Source: Eublepharis macularius
Lineage: Eukaryota; Chordata; Lepidosauria; Squamata; Eublepharidae
Reading direction: 5' to 3'
NCBI RefSeq assembly: GCF_028583425.1
Contig: NC_072796.1
Coordinates: forward strand, 144,221,464-144,285,463
DNA: 64,000 nucleotides
The position numbers and the translations under genes were made by a program. Under the pieces are notes generated by a model that was not told where the DNA came from, did no database searches, and worked only from the letters and a program-made list of their open reading frames with translations. Positions within the stretch are counted from its first letter, which is position 1. Each line of letters opens with the position of its first letter. Of this stretch, positions 32,681-43,800 are shown piece after piece.

Positions 32681-32721
32681 CCTCTGAAGATGCCAGCCAC
32701 AGCTGCTGGCGAAACGTCAGG
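32681..32721 (+). ncRNA. Hammerhead-ribozyme-like motif, right arm
   Basis: Stem I strand CCT (32681-32683), core CTGAAGA (32684-32690), one extra T (32691), stem II GCCAGC (32692-32697) and GCTGGC (32705-32710) around a seven-base loop, core GAAA (32711-32714), CGTC with the predicted cut after 32718, then AGG (32719-32721) pairing with CCT. Farther out TTGG and CCAA could extend stem I across internal loops. The mirror copy on the minus strand spans about 32565-32605. Confidence 0.5.
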
Positions 32722-34179
32722 AACTACAATGCCAAGACCACGGCAATACAGCCCGGAAAACCCACAACAACCGTCAAATAAAGTCCTGACTTGTCTTGCT
32801 GACAACTTCATTTTTCAGAAAGTGGAGAGGGAAACAAGGGGTTCTGCTATCTTGGACTTGATTCTCACCAACAGGGAAGAACTGGTTGACGAAGTGAAAG
32901 TAAGTGGGCCCCCTGGGTAGCAGCAACCATGTAATTTTGGAATTTACAGTCTTGGGGAAGGGAAAAGCTTTACATTGTCAGACATATAGGTTGGACTTCA
33001 GGAAAGCAAATTTTAACAAAGCTCTGCTGGGGAGAATCCCGAGGTCAGAAATACTTAAGGAGAAGGGAGTTCAAGAGGGGTGGGAGTTTCTTAAAGGCGA
33101 AATATTGAAGGCATGATCACAAATGATTCCTACAAGAAGGAAAAATGGGAGGAGCCTAAAGAAGCCAAGGTGGCTCCATAAACAGCTTTCAAATGAACTG
33201 AGAAATAAAAAAGACTCATTTAGGAAATGGAAAGAGGGCCTTATAACCAAGGATGAATATAAATAAATAACCAATGCTTGCAGAGAGAGTATTGGAAAAG
33301 CTAAAGCTCAGTATGAGCTTAGGCTAGCAAGAGATGTTAAAAACAACAAAAAGGGCTTATTTGCTTATGTTCAAAGTAAGAAAAAGAGCAAGGACATGGT
33401 AGGCCCACTGCAGGGACAAGGAAGTGAAATTGTCACAGGTGATGAAGAGAGGGCAGAACTGCCCAATTCCACCTTTTCCTCAGTCTTCTCCGGCAAGGGA
33501 GATGGTGCTCAATATGGCGATAACAGATGATGGGGGAAAGGAATTACAGCTTAGGATCAGCATAGAGGTAGTAGGTAGGTAAACACCTAGTTTCTTTAAA
33601 TGAAACGAAGTCCTCAGGGCCAGATGAATTGCACCCAAGGGTACGAAAAGAACTCGCAGATGTAACTTCTGAGCCTCTGTCCACCATTTTTGAGAATTTT
33701 TGGAGAACAAGCGAGATGCCAGAAGACTGGAGGTGGGCAAATGTTGCCCCCATCTTCAAGAAGGGGAAAAAGGAGGATCCAGGTAACTACCGACCCGTCA
33801 GCTTGACATCTATACTTGGAAAAGTCTTAGAACAAATCATCAAACAGTTGGTCCTTAAGCATTTAGAAAGGAAGGCTGTGATTACTAAGAGCCAGCATGG
33901 GTTTCTCAAGAACAAGTCTTGTCAGACTAATCTTATCTCTTTTTTTGAGAAGGTTACAACCTTGCTGGTTCAGGGAATGCTGTAGACATAGCTTATCTCG
34001 ATTTCAGTAAGGCTTTTGCTATGGTTCCACATAATATCCTTGTGGACAAGCTGGTAAAATGTGGTTTGGATCCTATTAGTATTCGGTGGATCTGTAACTG
34101 GTTGACAGATTGCAACCAAAGAGTACTAGTTAATGGTTCCTCATCTTCTTGGAGAAGAGTGACAAGTGGAGTGTCTCAG

Positions 34180-34796
34180 AGCCTTGCTACAAGTGACATC
34201 TTACACGTGAACGGCACTTGATCATTTTCGCAAGTCTTTCTGGGAATTGAAGTCCCTCTCCCCCACCCCTTTTCCTTCTGTTTCTTCCCCTCTCTGTTAG
34301 AATGGCTGCCTGAAGAGACGGAGAAAGCCTACGATAGCAGCTTTTGCAAATCATCTTGCTGGGGGGTGGGGGATGCTCTGGAGAAAGCTGACATGTCGGT
34401 GAAGTCCCAGTGTCTTTCCCCTCTCTGTTAGAATCGCTGCCTTAAAAGTCAGAGAAAGCCTGCTTTTGCAAATCGCTCCTCCAGTCACAAGCCTGCTCTC
34501 CGTGATCTTTGGGGGCGGGCAGCTGCAACTTTGCTAATCGTCTTGCGGGGGGGGATGCTATAGAGAAAGCTGAGAAAGTCGCAGCTGCCCACCCCCAAAG
34601 ATCATTGAGAGCAGGCTTGTGACTGGAGGAGCGATTTGCAAAAGCAGGCTTTCTCCGTCTCTTCAGGCAGCCATTCTAACAGAGAGGGGAAGGAACAGAA
34701 GGAAAAGGGGTGGGGGAGAGGGACTTCAATTCCCAGAAAGACTTGCGAAAATGATCAAGTGTCGTTCACGTGTAAGATGTCACTTGTAGTGAGGCT
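34180..34796. mobile_element. Long-TIR foldback MITE inside CR1
   Basis: Termini AGCCTTGCTACAAGTGACAT and the reverse complement of ATGTCACTTGTAGTGAGGCT give inverted repeats that extend well over 100 bp into the element (matching CACTTGATCATTTTCGCAAG and GGGAATTGAAGTCCCTCTCC). CTCAG at 34175-34179 and 34797-34801 is a likely 5-bp target duplication; leaving out one copy rejoins the CR1 frame. Internal blocks (CCTCTCTGTTAGAAT, GAGAAAGC) are duplicated. There is no transposase. The tips match the 200-bp element at 12270-12469. Confidence 0.75.
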
Positions 34797-35583
34797 CTCA
34801 GGAACTGGTCTTAGGACCTGTTCTATTCAACATTTTTACAAATTATTTGGATGAAGGAATAGAGGGAATGTTTATTAAATTTTCAGATGATACTAAATTG
34901 GGAGGGGTAGCAAATATGGTCAAAGACAGAGTCAGGATACAGGATGATCTTGACAGGATGGAATACTGGTGTAAAACAAATTAAAATGAATTTCAAAAGA
35001 GATAAATGCAAAGTTCTGCATTTAGGAAGGAATAATCAAATGCATAATTATAGGGTGGGGGAGATTTGTCTTGGCAGTAGCATGTGCGAAAAGGATCTAG
35101 GGGTCTTAGCAGACCACACACTGAACATGCGTCAGCAGTGTGATGTGGAAGCTAAAAAGAAAGATGTGATTTTGGGCTGTATCAACAGAAGCAGAGTGTC
35201 CAGTTCACACAAAGTGATGGTATCACTCTACTCTGCTCTGGTTAGACCTCACCTAGAGTATTGTGTTCAGTTTTGGGCACCACAATTTCAGAAGGATATA
35301 GACAACCTGGAACGTGTCCACAGGAGGGCAATGAAGGTGGTGAGGGGTCTGGAGACCAAGTCCTAGGAGGAAAGGTTGAAGGAGCTCGGAATGTTTAGCC
35401 TGGAGGGGAGACGACTGAGAGGTGATACGATATTCATCTTGAAGTACTTGAAGGGCTGTCATATAAAGGATGGCGCTGAGTTGTTTTCTGCTGCCCCAGA
35501 AGGTCAGACCAGAACCAAAAGGTTGAAATTAAAACAAAAGAGTTTTCGGCTAAACATTAGGAAGAACTTCCTGACAGTGGAAC

Positions 35584-36677
35584 TGTCCGGGGTCTGGGTC
35601 CCAGCCCCCAGACTTGGTAGGAGGGAACAGCAGGTCAGCCGGGCTGACGGGCAAACAGAGGGGGCAGCCAGCAGCCAGCAGGTCAACTGGTCAGACAGCA
35701 GACAGCAGGTCAACTGGTCAGCCAGCTGACAGCAGGTCAACCGGTCTGACTGGCAGGCAGAGGGGGCAGCTGGGGGACAGCAGGCCAACCCCTCCCACGG
35801 GCAAATGGAGCCAGAACCTGCCGGTGCCGGGGGCAAGGGGCAAAAGCCCAGGGCCTCAGGAGGCAGGGGGAGACAGAGAGAGGCCAGCGAGTCCCACTCC
35901 CCTGGGGAAGGAAAGGGGACTAAGCAAGGCGGAAGGGGGCAAGGGCAGAGGGATTGGGGGCCCAGCAGTCACCCACCCAAAGACCTTACCTGAGGAGGAG
36001 AAGCAGCAGCAGCCCCAACAACCCAAAGCCACGCCCCAGCTAGAAAATAGTAGCCTGGCCCAGGAGTTGCCAAAAGCCAAGCCACTCCAGGTGGGGCTAT
36101 TGGAGGCACTCCACAGGAAGCCCTGGGCAACCAGCCAAGGAGCCGCAGCTGGACCCACCTTCAGCCATCAGCTCAGCCAGGGAGGCCGGGCTGCTAGCCA
36201 GGGGACTGCAGCTGGACAGGCCTTCAGCAATCAGCCAGGGCAGGGAGGCTGGGCAGCCAGGGAACACGGCACTGCTGGTGCTGGTCAGTGGGGCCAGATC
36301 AGCTACCCCAGCTGCAACTGCTTGGTGCAGCCCAAGACCAGGCTGGAAGAGGGGTGGGACAGTAGAAGGAAGCCCTATAAAAGCTGGCTGGGAAGAGCCC
36401 TGTGGTGGTGGGTGTGAGTAAGGAGTGATGGAGCGGAGTGAGAGCAGTGTGATGCAAGCATGGAGGTTTGGAGGAGAGCTCTGGGAGGAAGAAGAGGACG
36501 CAGAGGGTAAGCAGGCCAGGTTGAGCAGGCCAGCGAGTGGACTGAGAGGGAGTCTGGGTGAGGTATACCGCCCCTCCTTCCACAGAGCAGGGTCCTGCAG
36601 AATCCCTGGCCCCCCTATGATGTCAGGAGCAGACCGCCCAGTGCCACGCCCAACGGCAGCGGCGGCAAGCCCTGACA
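35584..36677 (+). mobile_element. Solo LTR, 1,094 bp, GC-rich
   Basis: Begins TGTC and ends GACA, a perfect short terminal inversion, and is flanked by 5-bp GGAAC at 35579-35583 and 36678-36682. Both are signatures of LTR-element integration. It interrupts the CR1 3' region, whose sequence resumes directly after. A TATAAAA box at 36376-36382 suggests a plus-strand promoter. The left part has tandem-like repeats of CAGCAGGTCAACTGGTCAG. No AATAAA and no internal viral genes are present, so recombination between two LTRs probably removed the body. Confidence 0.7.
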
Positions 36678-38201
36678 GGAACAGCTTCCTCAGTGGAACA
36701 GGCTTCCTCGGGAGGTGGTGGTCTCTCCGTCTTTGGAGGTTTTTAAGCAGAGGCTAGCTGGCCACCTGACAGCGATGCTGATTCTGTGAACTTAGGGAGG
36801 GCAGGAAGGGCTGCATTAGTTCTCATGGCCCTTTCTTACATGCCCAGGGTAAGGCCAATTGCCACCTTGGGGTCATGAAGCAGGTTTCCTGAGGCCAGTT
36901 CAGCTAGGGGTCTAGGAGGTGTATTGTCATCTTCTGGGCATGGAGCAGGAGTCCCTGGGGTGGTCGAGGTGTGTGTGTGTGTGTCGTTGTTGTGAATTTC
37001 CTGCATTGTGCAGGAGGTTGGACTAGATGACCCTGGAGACCCCTTCCAGCCTTCTGATTCCTTGATTCTATGATATCCACCACACTCTCCTAACAAATTC
37101 ACAGGCAGAGGGACTCAGGGGGCGGGGGGTGAAGGGGCCATCAGAGCGAAGAGAACCCCTGGAGCAGCACAGCCTCTCCCTGCCCACTGATAGGCAGAGA
37201 TGGACCACCCGAGCTCACCTTGGCATCTCTGTCACCACCACACTGGGACGGGCTGGCATGTGTCAAAGGTGCTTGTGTCATCCGGGAAAATGTGAAGATA
37301 CCCTCTTAGAACCTGCTTGATGTTTTTCACTGAAACAACAAATTTGACAATGGCTATTATAACTGAGCACATCAAGCTGAGCCAGGCTGTTGGTCGCTCC
37401 AGCTCCTCTGGGTCAGGCAGGGAGGCCTTTCCCTGAGGGGCTCCTGGAGACCCTTCCGGTGGCAGATGAGACTGTGGGGCCTGCTGGCATGGCAGGGGCA
37501 GGGGCAGGGGCTGTAGCCCTCTCTGGCAGACATGCGAACCCCTGAAGCTGCCCCCTTGGAGTCAGGCATGGCCTTGGCCCCCCAGGTCAGCTTTGTCTCC
37601 TGGGCTCGCTGGGGTCCGAGGAAGACGTCTTTCCCCTCCCCTGCCCCCCCACCCCTTTGCTGGAGCTGCTGCCAGAGCGTGAGCCTGGGGGCTTCTGCAT
37701 ACAAAGCAAAGCTCTACCACGGAGCCCTGGCCCCTCCCGATGCAATTGCTTGCGTCTTCCTTAGATAACACAGGCTTTTGAATAAAGGTCTTATAACAGT
37801 TTCCTTGACTAGGCCAGAGAAATTTCCCTTTGCTAAGAACCAGTTGCATATTTTTGTGAGTGGAATTTTTCTCCCAGCAAGCCTGTAAAAACCGGGGTGG
37901 GGGGTGGGGTAGGGGTTCCAATGTGCATTGCCTAAGAAGAACAAAACTTCTGAAAGAATTAAGGGGTTTTTTTTAATGCATGCAAACAGCTGATCAAACT
38001 GAATCTGAAAGTAATGGATTGAAGACGATTCAGTAAAAATGTGGTGCTGGTGATTTGAAAGAGTTCCTGATAAGGGATAGAGTTTTCTGTGGTTCTAGAG
38101 ATAACAACCTCAAAGAATGGCTGCTACACGAGGGAGGCGTATCTATAGACAAAGCAGAGCCTCAGAGATGGCGAAGGTGCAGACCAAAGAGCTGAATTCA
38201 G

Positions 38202-38284
38202 GGGAAGGAGGCTGTCCATGGAGCAAAGCACGAGACAATAAATCTTCAAAACCAGAAATACCTTCCTTGCAAGCAATTTTGGGG

Positions 38285-38332
<48 letters not shown>

Positions 38333-38582
38333 AGGGGGGAGAGACATTAAAACAACATTTTATTTGAAGAGATCGCCTCCTCTTTCTTGCTGCATTGGAA
38401 GTGGACCTTGGTATACATTGGGTAAGATCCGCACTTAATTCAGACCCAGACTGCTAGCTAATTTCCCCATAAAATAGCAGTTCTGGTAACAATTTAATGG
38501 GAAGGAGGCTGTCCATGGAGCAAAGCACGAGACGATAAGTCTTCAAAACCGGAAATACCTTCCTTGCAAGCAATTTTGGGGC
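38202..38582 (+). repeat. 84-bp direct repeat pair, 297 bp apart
   Basis: Positions 38202-38285 and 38499-38582 both start GGGAAGGAGGCTGTCCATGG and end CAAGCAATTTTGGGGC, with only a few substitutions. Both are followed by GT-rich sequence, long in the first copy. Confidence 0.85.
38287..38332. repeat. (GT)n microsatellite
   Basis: Uninterrupted GT run of about 46 bp. Confidence 0.95.
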
Positions 38583-39154
38583 AGGGTGTGTGGGGGGGGG
38601 AGGGGAGGAGACATGCATGCAAACATTGTGGAATGCTGTGTCTTCCTAAATGGTACAAGGTGTCTGGAGAACTTGTTGCCATGGGAAGTGTAATAATTTT
38701 GCAGGATGCTGTCATACCACAGGACAAAAAAATGACGCCTACACAGCAGAGGGCACTCTGATGTAGAAGCAAGAAAGACTGGAGGCAGGGACCAGACTTT
38801 GCCAATGTGGTTGAACGAGACAATTACCCCACTTAATCTGGACGCCAGGGTTCAAGTAATTAGCAGAACAGGGTTATAAAAATTTGCCGGTAAGGTCAAA
38901 ACTGGGATCAATAAAAATCACTGTTTTGGGATCCACTGGAACAAATATTCCAGACTGCAGGCAGGCTGCGTGGCTCATGTCAAGTACAAAAATGATGTCC
39001 ATAAATTCTTGTTCATTGTGGTACCCAAGAATGTGACACCCATCCTGAGCTTAGCAGCCTGTGTGACAACTAAGTCTGGTTGAACATGAATTTCCATTAC
39101 AGGGCCTTACTAATCTAGGGTATGAAGCACTCATACAGAAATACACGGATTTGT

Positions 39155-40065
39155 GACTTCCTGTTTGGGATCCATGGAGGTCTAACGCAGCTCCACTTGC
39201 GGAGCTGACCGGACTGCCGTTTTAACCGGCCGGCGGGGTGAAAATAGCCCGCGGCCGACTGCTCTCAGGCGGGGAGCAGGCAAAGAACGCTCAAGACCCT
39301 AGGGTGAGCTAGATCTCGGACGAGGGGGGGCTCTACACAGTGAGTCTCCCCCCGATCCTTGAGGTCCCACCTTGCGACGGGTCGGCTATAATCTCTGCGG
39401 CAGTTTTGGGGCCAATTCGGCTGGCATAAGACCTACATACCCAAGCATCGATTGGGGGAAGAAGCTGAGAGGAGAACTTAAAATCGAAACAGCGATTACA
39501 ACCCGAGAAAAGTGAAGAGAAGGTAAAGATCATTATCTTCTGAGACGGGACAGATTGATAAAAACAGAGAGGAAAAAAAGTAGATTTTTAAACTGCAACA
39601 GACTAGTGAAAAGGAGGGGAAGACTCGGCAGGAATCGAATTTAAAAAGAGACTAAGTTTAAAGAAGTTATTAAAGAAATGGGACTATTGTTTTGAATACC
39701 TGTGGCTTTGGAGCTGTGAGAAAAAGACACCATCGCGAGATCTGCTGTGGGAAGACGGGAGACAGGAAGTGCGTAATAACAATAGAGTGGCTGGAGAGAA
39801 GCGGCCCTTGCTGGAGGGCAGGAAGTAGGGAATCGCCATTTTTGAAAGGGGAAGGGTCGCGGCTTCAGCGGAAGAGGAAGTAGGCCATCTTGGATTACAA
39901 AATCATAGAGAAACCATAGAGAAAAGACGCCCGACATTTTGGACTCTTTAAAACTTAATTTCTATAAGAAGACCGGGACATTTAAAATAGAAAAACGTTA
40001 AATTTTACGCCACGGAGTTAAGGAAGAGAGCGGATTCGTGGGAGCGAGCTAAAGCAAGCCCCACG
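39155..40065 (+). promoter_or_regulatory. L1 5' untranslated region / internal promoter
   Basis: Starts GACTTCCTGTTTGGGATCCA with a GC-rich first ~250 bp (AACCGGCCGGCGGGG) and becomes A-rich toward ORF1. In L1 elements this region holds an internal RNA polymerase II promoter. That function is inferred from family and position only. Confidence 0.6.
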
Positions 40066-40860
40066 ATGTCAAAAAAAGAGTGGCAATCGGCAATAGAAAA
40101 CCTGGATAAAAACCTGGACAAAAAACTTTTAGATATGATTAAAGAACTTAAGGACACGAAATTGGAGCTGATAAAAGAGGTTAAAGAGGTTACACAGACA
40201 GTAAAATCGGAGCTGTCAGAAGTGAAAAAAGGTATGGAAACAATACGAAGTGAATTACAAGGAACGCAGCAGAGAGTTAAAACAGTAGAAGACGCGATGG
40301 AGAATTTAGCAGACACGCAACAAACAGAGATGAGATTGGTGAAGGGGAGAATGTCAGTTGCAGAAACTAAACATATGGAGAAGCAGCTACGTTTTCGTGG
40401 CTTGCCAGAAGTGGAAGGAAAGTCAGCGCAAGAACAGATGACTGAGGTGTTGGCTGAGTACCTGGGGAAGGAGGAGGAGGAAGTTGTGGCTATCCTAGAT
40501 GTGGCATACCGTGTGAATTCGAGAATAGCAACCCAGAGGAAACTACCAAGAGATGTGATTGTGCAGTTTACAACACGAAATATGAAAGAGAGGATTGTGA
40601 CAAAACAGTTTCAAGATCCATTGGAGATTGATGGCAAGACGATTATTATAATGAAGGAACTGCCCAGATCAGTGTTACTGGACCGGAAAAAATATAAAGT
40701 GCTAATTCAGATTTTGAAGGACATGAAAATCAGGTACAGATGGGAGTTACCGGAAGGAGTGTCCTTTGAGTTTGGAGGGGCCAAAAAACGCATCAGATCT
40801 GAGCGAGAGATGGAGCGATTTATTAAGGACAATGAAAAAGACTTACCAACAAGATCATGA
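40066..40860 (+). CDS. L1 ORF1 protein (RNA-binding chaperone)
   Basis: 264 residues. ORF1p forms a trimer that coats L1 RNA and acts as a nucleic-acid chaperone. Residues ~1-105 are heptad-like and rich in K, E and L, consistent with the trimerising coiled coil. The RRM-like region begins at LRFRGLPEVEG (~108), with YRVNS and PRDVIVQFTTRNMKERIV strands. The C-terminal domain follows (KKYKVLIQILKDMKIRYRWE, then FEFGGAKKRIRS). It is shorter than the human protein (338 aa) mainly in the N-terminal part. The stop overlaps the ORF2 start in ATGA, so ORF2 translation probably depends on termination-reinitiation or similar. Confidence 0.9.
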   Translation: MSKKEWQSAIENLDKNLDKKLLDMIKELKDTKLELIKEVKEVTQTVKSELSEVKKGMETIRSELQGTQQRVKTVEDAMENLADTQQTEMRLVKGRMSVAETKHMEKQLRFRGLPEVEGKSAQEQMTEVLAEYLGKEEEEVVAILDVAYRVNSRIATQRKLPRDVIVQFTTRNMKERIVTKQFQDPLEIDGKTIIIMKELPRSVLLDRKKYKVLIQILKDMKIRYRWELPEGVSFEFGGAKKRIRSEREMERFIKDNEKDLPTRS

Positions 40861-43800
40861 GTATGGAGTGTAAAGTATTATCTTGGAATGTAAATGGACT
40901 AAACTCACCGAATAAGAGGAAAAATACTTTTCACTGGCTACTAAAACAAAAATGTGACATTGTTTGTTTGCAAGAGACCCATATCAGAAAGCAGGATGTA
41001 AAATATTTAAAATCTGGAAAATTGGGCAAAGAATATGTAGCGGCCTCCAACAAGAAAAAAAGAGGAGTGGTGTTGTACATAAAAGAGGAGCTACAGCCAA
41101 AATTTGTTATGAGAGATGTGGAAGCTAGATTTGTAGCAGTGGAATGTATTTGGAATTTAAAGAGAGTGTTGGTAGTCGGACTTTATGCACCTAACGGTGC
41201 AAAAGAAAGCTTCTTTGAGGATTTAAGGAAGCATTTAGACGATCTTGCATACGACCAGATAATTCTTGCTGGAGACTTCAATGGAGTGACAGACTTGGAA
41301 CTAGACAAAAAGACTACAACGGCACAAAAGAAAAGAGGACTATTACCAAAGCTTTTTTTTGAGTTGATTCAACAAGAGACTCTTGAAGATGTATGGAGGA
41401 GAGAATATCCTAAAAGCAGACAGTTTACTTTTTATTCTGCAAGGCATTCTACATTATCAAGAATTGATATGATCTGGGCCTCAAAAGACTTAGCATTATG
41501 GACTAAGGAGGTAGAAATAATGCCTATGGTAGGCTCAGATCACAACCCAATTATGTGGAAATTTGGAAAAAAGAGAAAAAGGAAAGCATGGAGAATAAAT
41601 GAGGACTTGTTACAGGAAAGAGAGAATATGGAAATACTGAGAAGAGAGACAAAGTTTTTTATACAATACAACGTGAATAAAGAAGTACCAACCAATAAAG
41701 TTTGGGATGCTTACAAGGCGGTTGTAAGGGGCATACTAATGGACTTAAATGGTAGAGCAAGAAAGAAGAAAGAGGAGAAAAGACAAGAGATTGAGGAGAA
41801 AATAAAAGCCAAAGAAACACAGCTAAAAAAGAGACCAGGGAAAAAGAAGGTATACCAGGAAATTAAAATACTTCAAGAACAGCTAACAGCAATGAGCAAT
41901 AAAGAATTGGAGTGGAATCTCAAAAGACTGAATCAAAAAGCGTTTGAGGGTGCTAATAAACCTGGGAAGTACCTGGCATGGCAATTGAAGAAGAAAAGGG
42001 AAAAGAAGATAATAAATAAAATTTGCGAAGATAACAAAACGTATTTGGAGCAGGCTACCATTAGTAGAGCCTTTTATAAATTTTACGCTAAGCTGTATAA
42101 TAAAAAAGAAGTAAACAAAGAATCAATAGCGTCATATTTGGAGAAAACCAAACTTCCAGAAATCTCGGAAGCTTGGAGAAATAAGTTGAATAGTGAAGTA
42201 ACTGACGAGGAAATAAGTAAGGCAATACAATCTGCAAATCTAGGAAAGGCGCCAGGGCCAGATGGACTTACGGCTAAATTCTATAAGACAATGGCTAATG
42301 AACTGGCACCATTCCTAAAAGAGGTGATGAATGGGGTTTTAAGGGATCAAAGGATTCCAGAAACTTGGAGTGAAGCGAATATATCATTGATCCCAAAAGA
42401 GGGCCAAGACCTGACTAATGTGAAAAATTATAGACCTATATCGCTACTCAACAATGACTACAAAATTTTTGCGAAGATATTGGCGGAGAGATTGAAGGGG
42501 TGGCTCTCGGAAGTCATAGAGGAGGAACAAGCAGGCTTTTTGCCAGACAGACAAATAAGAGACAACTTAAGGACAGTGATCAATGCTATTGAATATTATG
42601 ACAAGCGTTGTGACAAAGAGGTTGGTTTCTTCTTTGTTGACGCTGAAAAAGCGTTTGACAATTTAAACTGGGACTTTATGTTTGCCACTATGGAAAAGCT
42701 ACAATTGGGAGAAAGATTCATCAGAGCAATTAAGGAAATTTATAGAGACCAGACTGCAGCAATTGTGGTGAATGATGAATTGACCAAGAAATTGACGATA
42801 AGTAAAGGAACAAGACAAGGTTGCCCGTTATCTCCATTGTTGTTCATTTTAGTATTGGAGATTCTGATGATACAAATACGTCAAGATGATGAAATTCGTG
42901 GAATAAAAATAAAGGACTATTCATACAAGGTCAGAGCATTTGCGGATGACATAATGTTAATTGTAGAGGACCCATTGGAGAACATGCCAAGAGTGATAGA
43001 TAAGATCAAGGAGTTTGGAGACTTGGCAGGTTTCTTCATTAACAAAAAGAAGTCAAAGATATTATGCAAAAATATGACTAAGCAGAAACAACAATTGTTA
43101 ATGGAAACAACGGATTGTGAAGTAACAAGTAAAGTGAAATATTTGGGAGTCGAATTAACTGCAAAGAACATAGATCTATTCAAAAACAATTATGAAAAAC
43201 TATGGACTCAGATAGAGAGAGACTTGATTAAATGGAATAGATTGAATTTGTCATGGTTGGGTAGGATTGCAGCAGTTAAGATGAATGTGTTACCAAGAGT
43301 AATGTTTTTGCTACAGACAATACCAATCATCAGAGACTCCAAACAATTTGAAAAATGGCAGAGGAAAATATCAGATTTTGTTTGGGCAGGCAAGAAGCCT
43401 CGAGTGAAAGTGAAAGTTTTACAAGATGCAAAGGAAAGAGGCGGAATGCAACTGCCCAATCTGAGACTTTATCATGATGCAATCTGCCTAGTTTGGTTGA
43501 AAGAATGGATGACATTAAAGAACAAGAAACTATTAGCCCTAGAGGGATATAAAAAAATATTTGGATGGCACGCATATTTATGGCATGACAAAGTAAAGGT
43601 CAACTCGATGTTCCTGCATCACTTTGTTCGGAGAAGTCTATACATAATCTGGAAGAAGTACAGAATTTATCTACAAGAAGGAACCCCTTTGTGGGTGGTT
43701 CCATATGAGGTGATAGACCCGAGAGCTGTTGATAATGAACAACAATGTTTAACGTATAAAGAAATAACTAAAACTGAAGCATCCAAACTTAGAATAAAGA

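Larger units (their letters stand above)
32480..32772. mobile_element. Palindromic Penelope-like element, 12-bp target duplication
   Basis: GTCAAATAAAGT stands at 32468-32479 and 32773-32784. The 293-bp insert is one long palindrome: the left arm (TATTGTCGAAGGCTTTCACG and on) is mirrored in the right arm, ending CCCACAACAACC. Each arm holds a hammerhead-like core, one per strand. A second copy lies at 47071-47351. The family is a very common reptile repeat; the Penelope-like assignment comes from the ribozyme motif and layout. Confidence 0.75.
31715..37073 (+). pseudogene. Decayed CR1 LINE with three nested insertions
   Basis: A long 5'-truncated CR1 copy. The 5' part ends ORF1-type sequence near 31880. 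An endonuclease fragment at 32056-32440 has the ITETWW motif. Reverse-transcriptase segments run from about 33600 to 35366: NYRPVSLTS near 33787, then a frameshift and a DFSKAF segment, then FSDDTKLGG where FADD would be expected, followed by HLEYCVQFWAP. The 3' end has GGTTGGACTAGATGA and TTGATTCTATGA at 37019-37073. Stops and frameshifts make it inactive. It is split by insertions at 32480-32772, 34180-34796 and 35584-36677. Confidence 0.85.
37074..39136. other. Intergenic sequence with a local duplication
   Basis: Non-coding. It contains an 84-bp direct repeat (38202-38285 and 38499-38582) and a (GT)n run at 38287-38332. No gene or named repeat was recognised otherwise. Confidence 0.5.

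Noticed and set aside
32478-32687. Short ORFs across the palindromic elements at 32 and 47 kb
   Set aside because: They read through inverted arms of a mobile element and have the same peptide on both strands; not genes.
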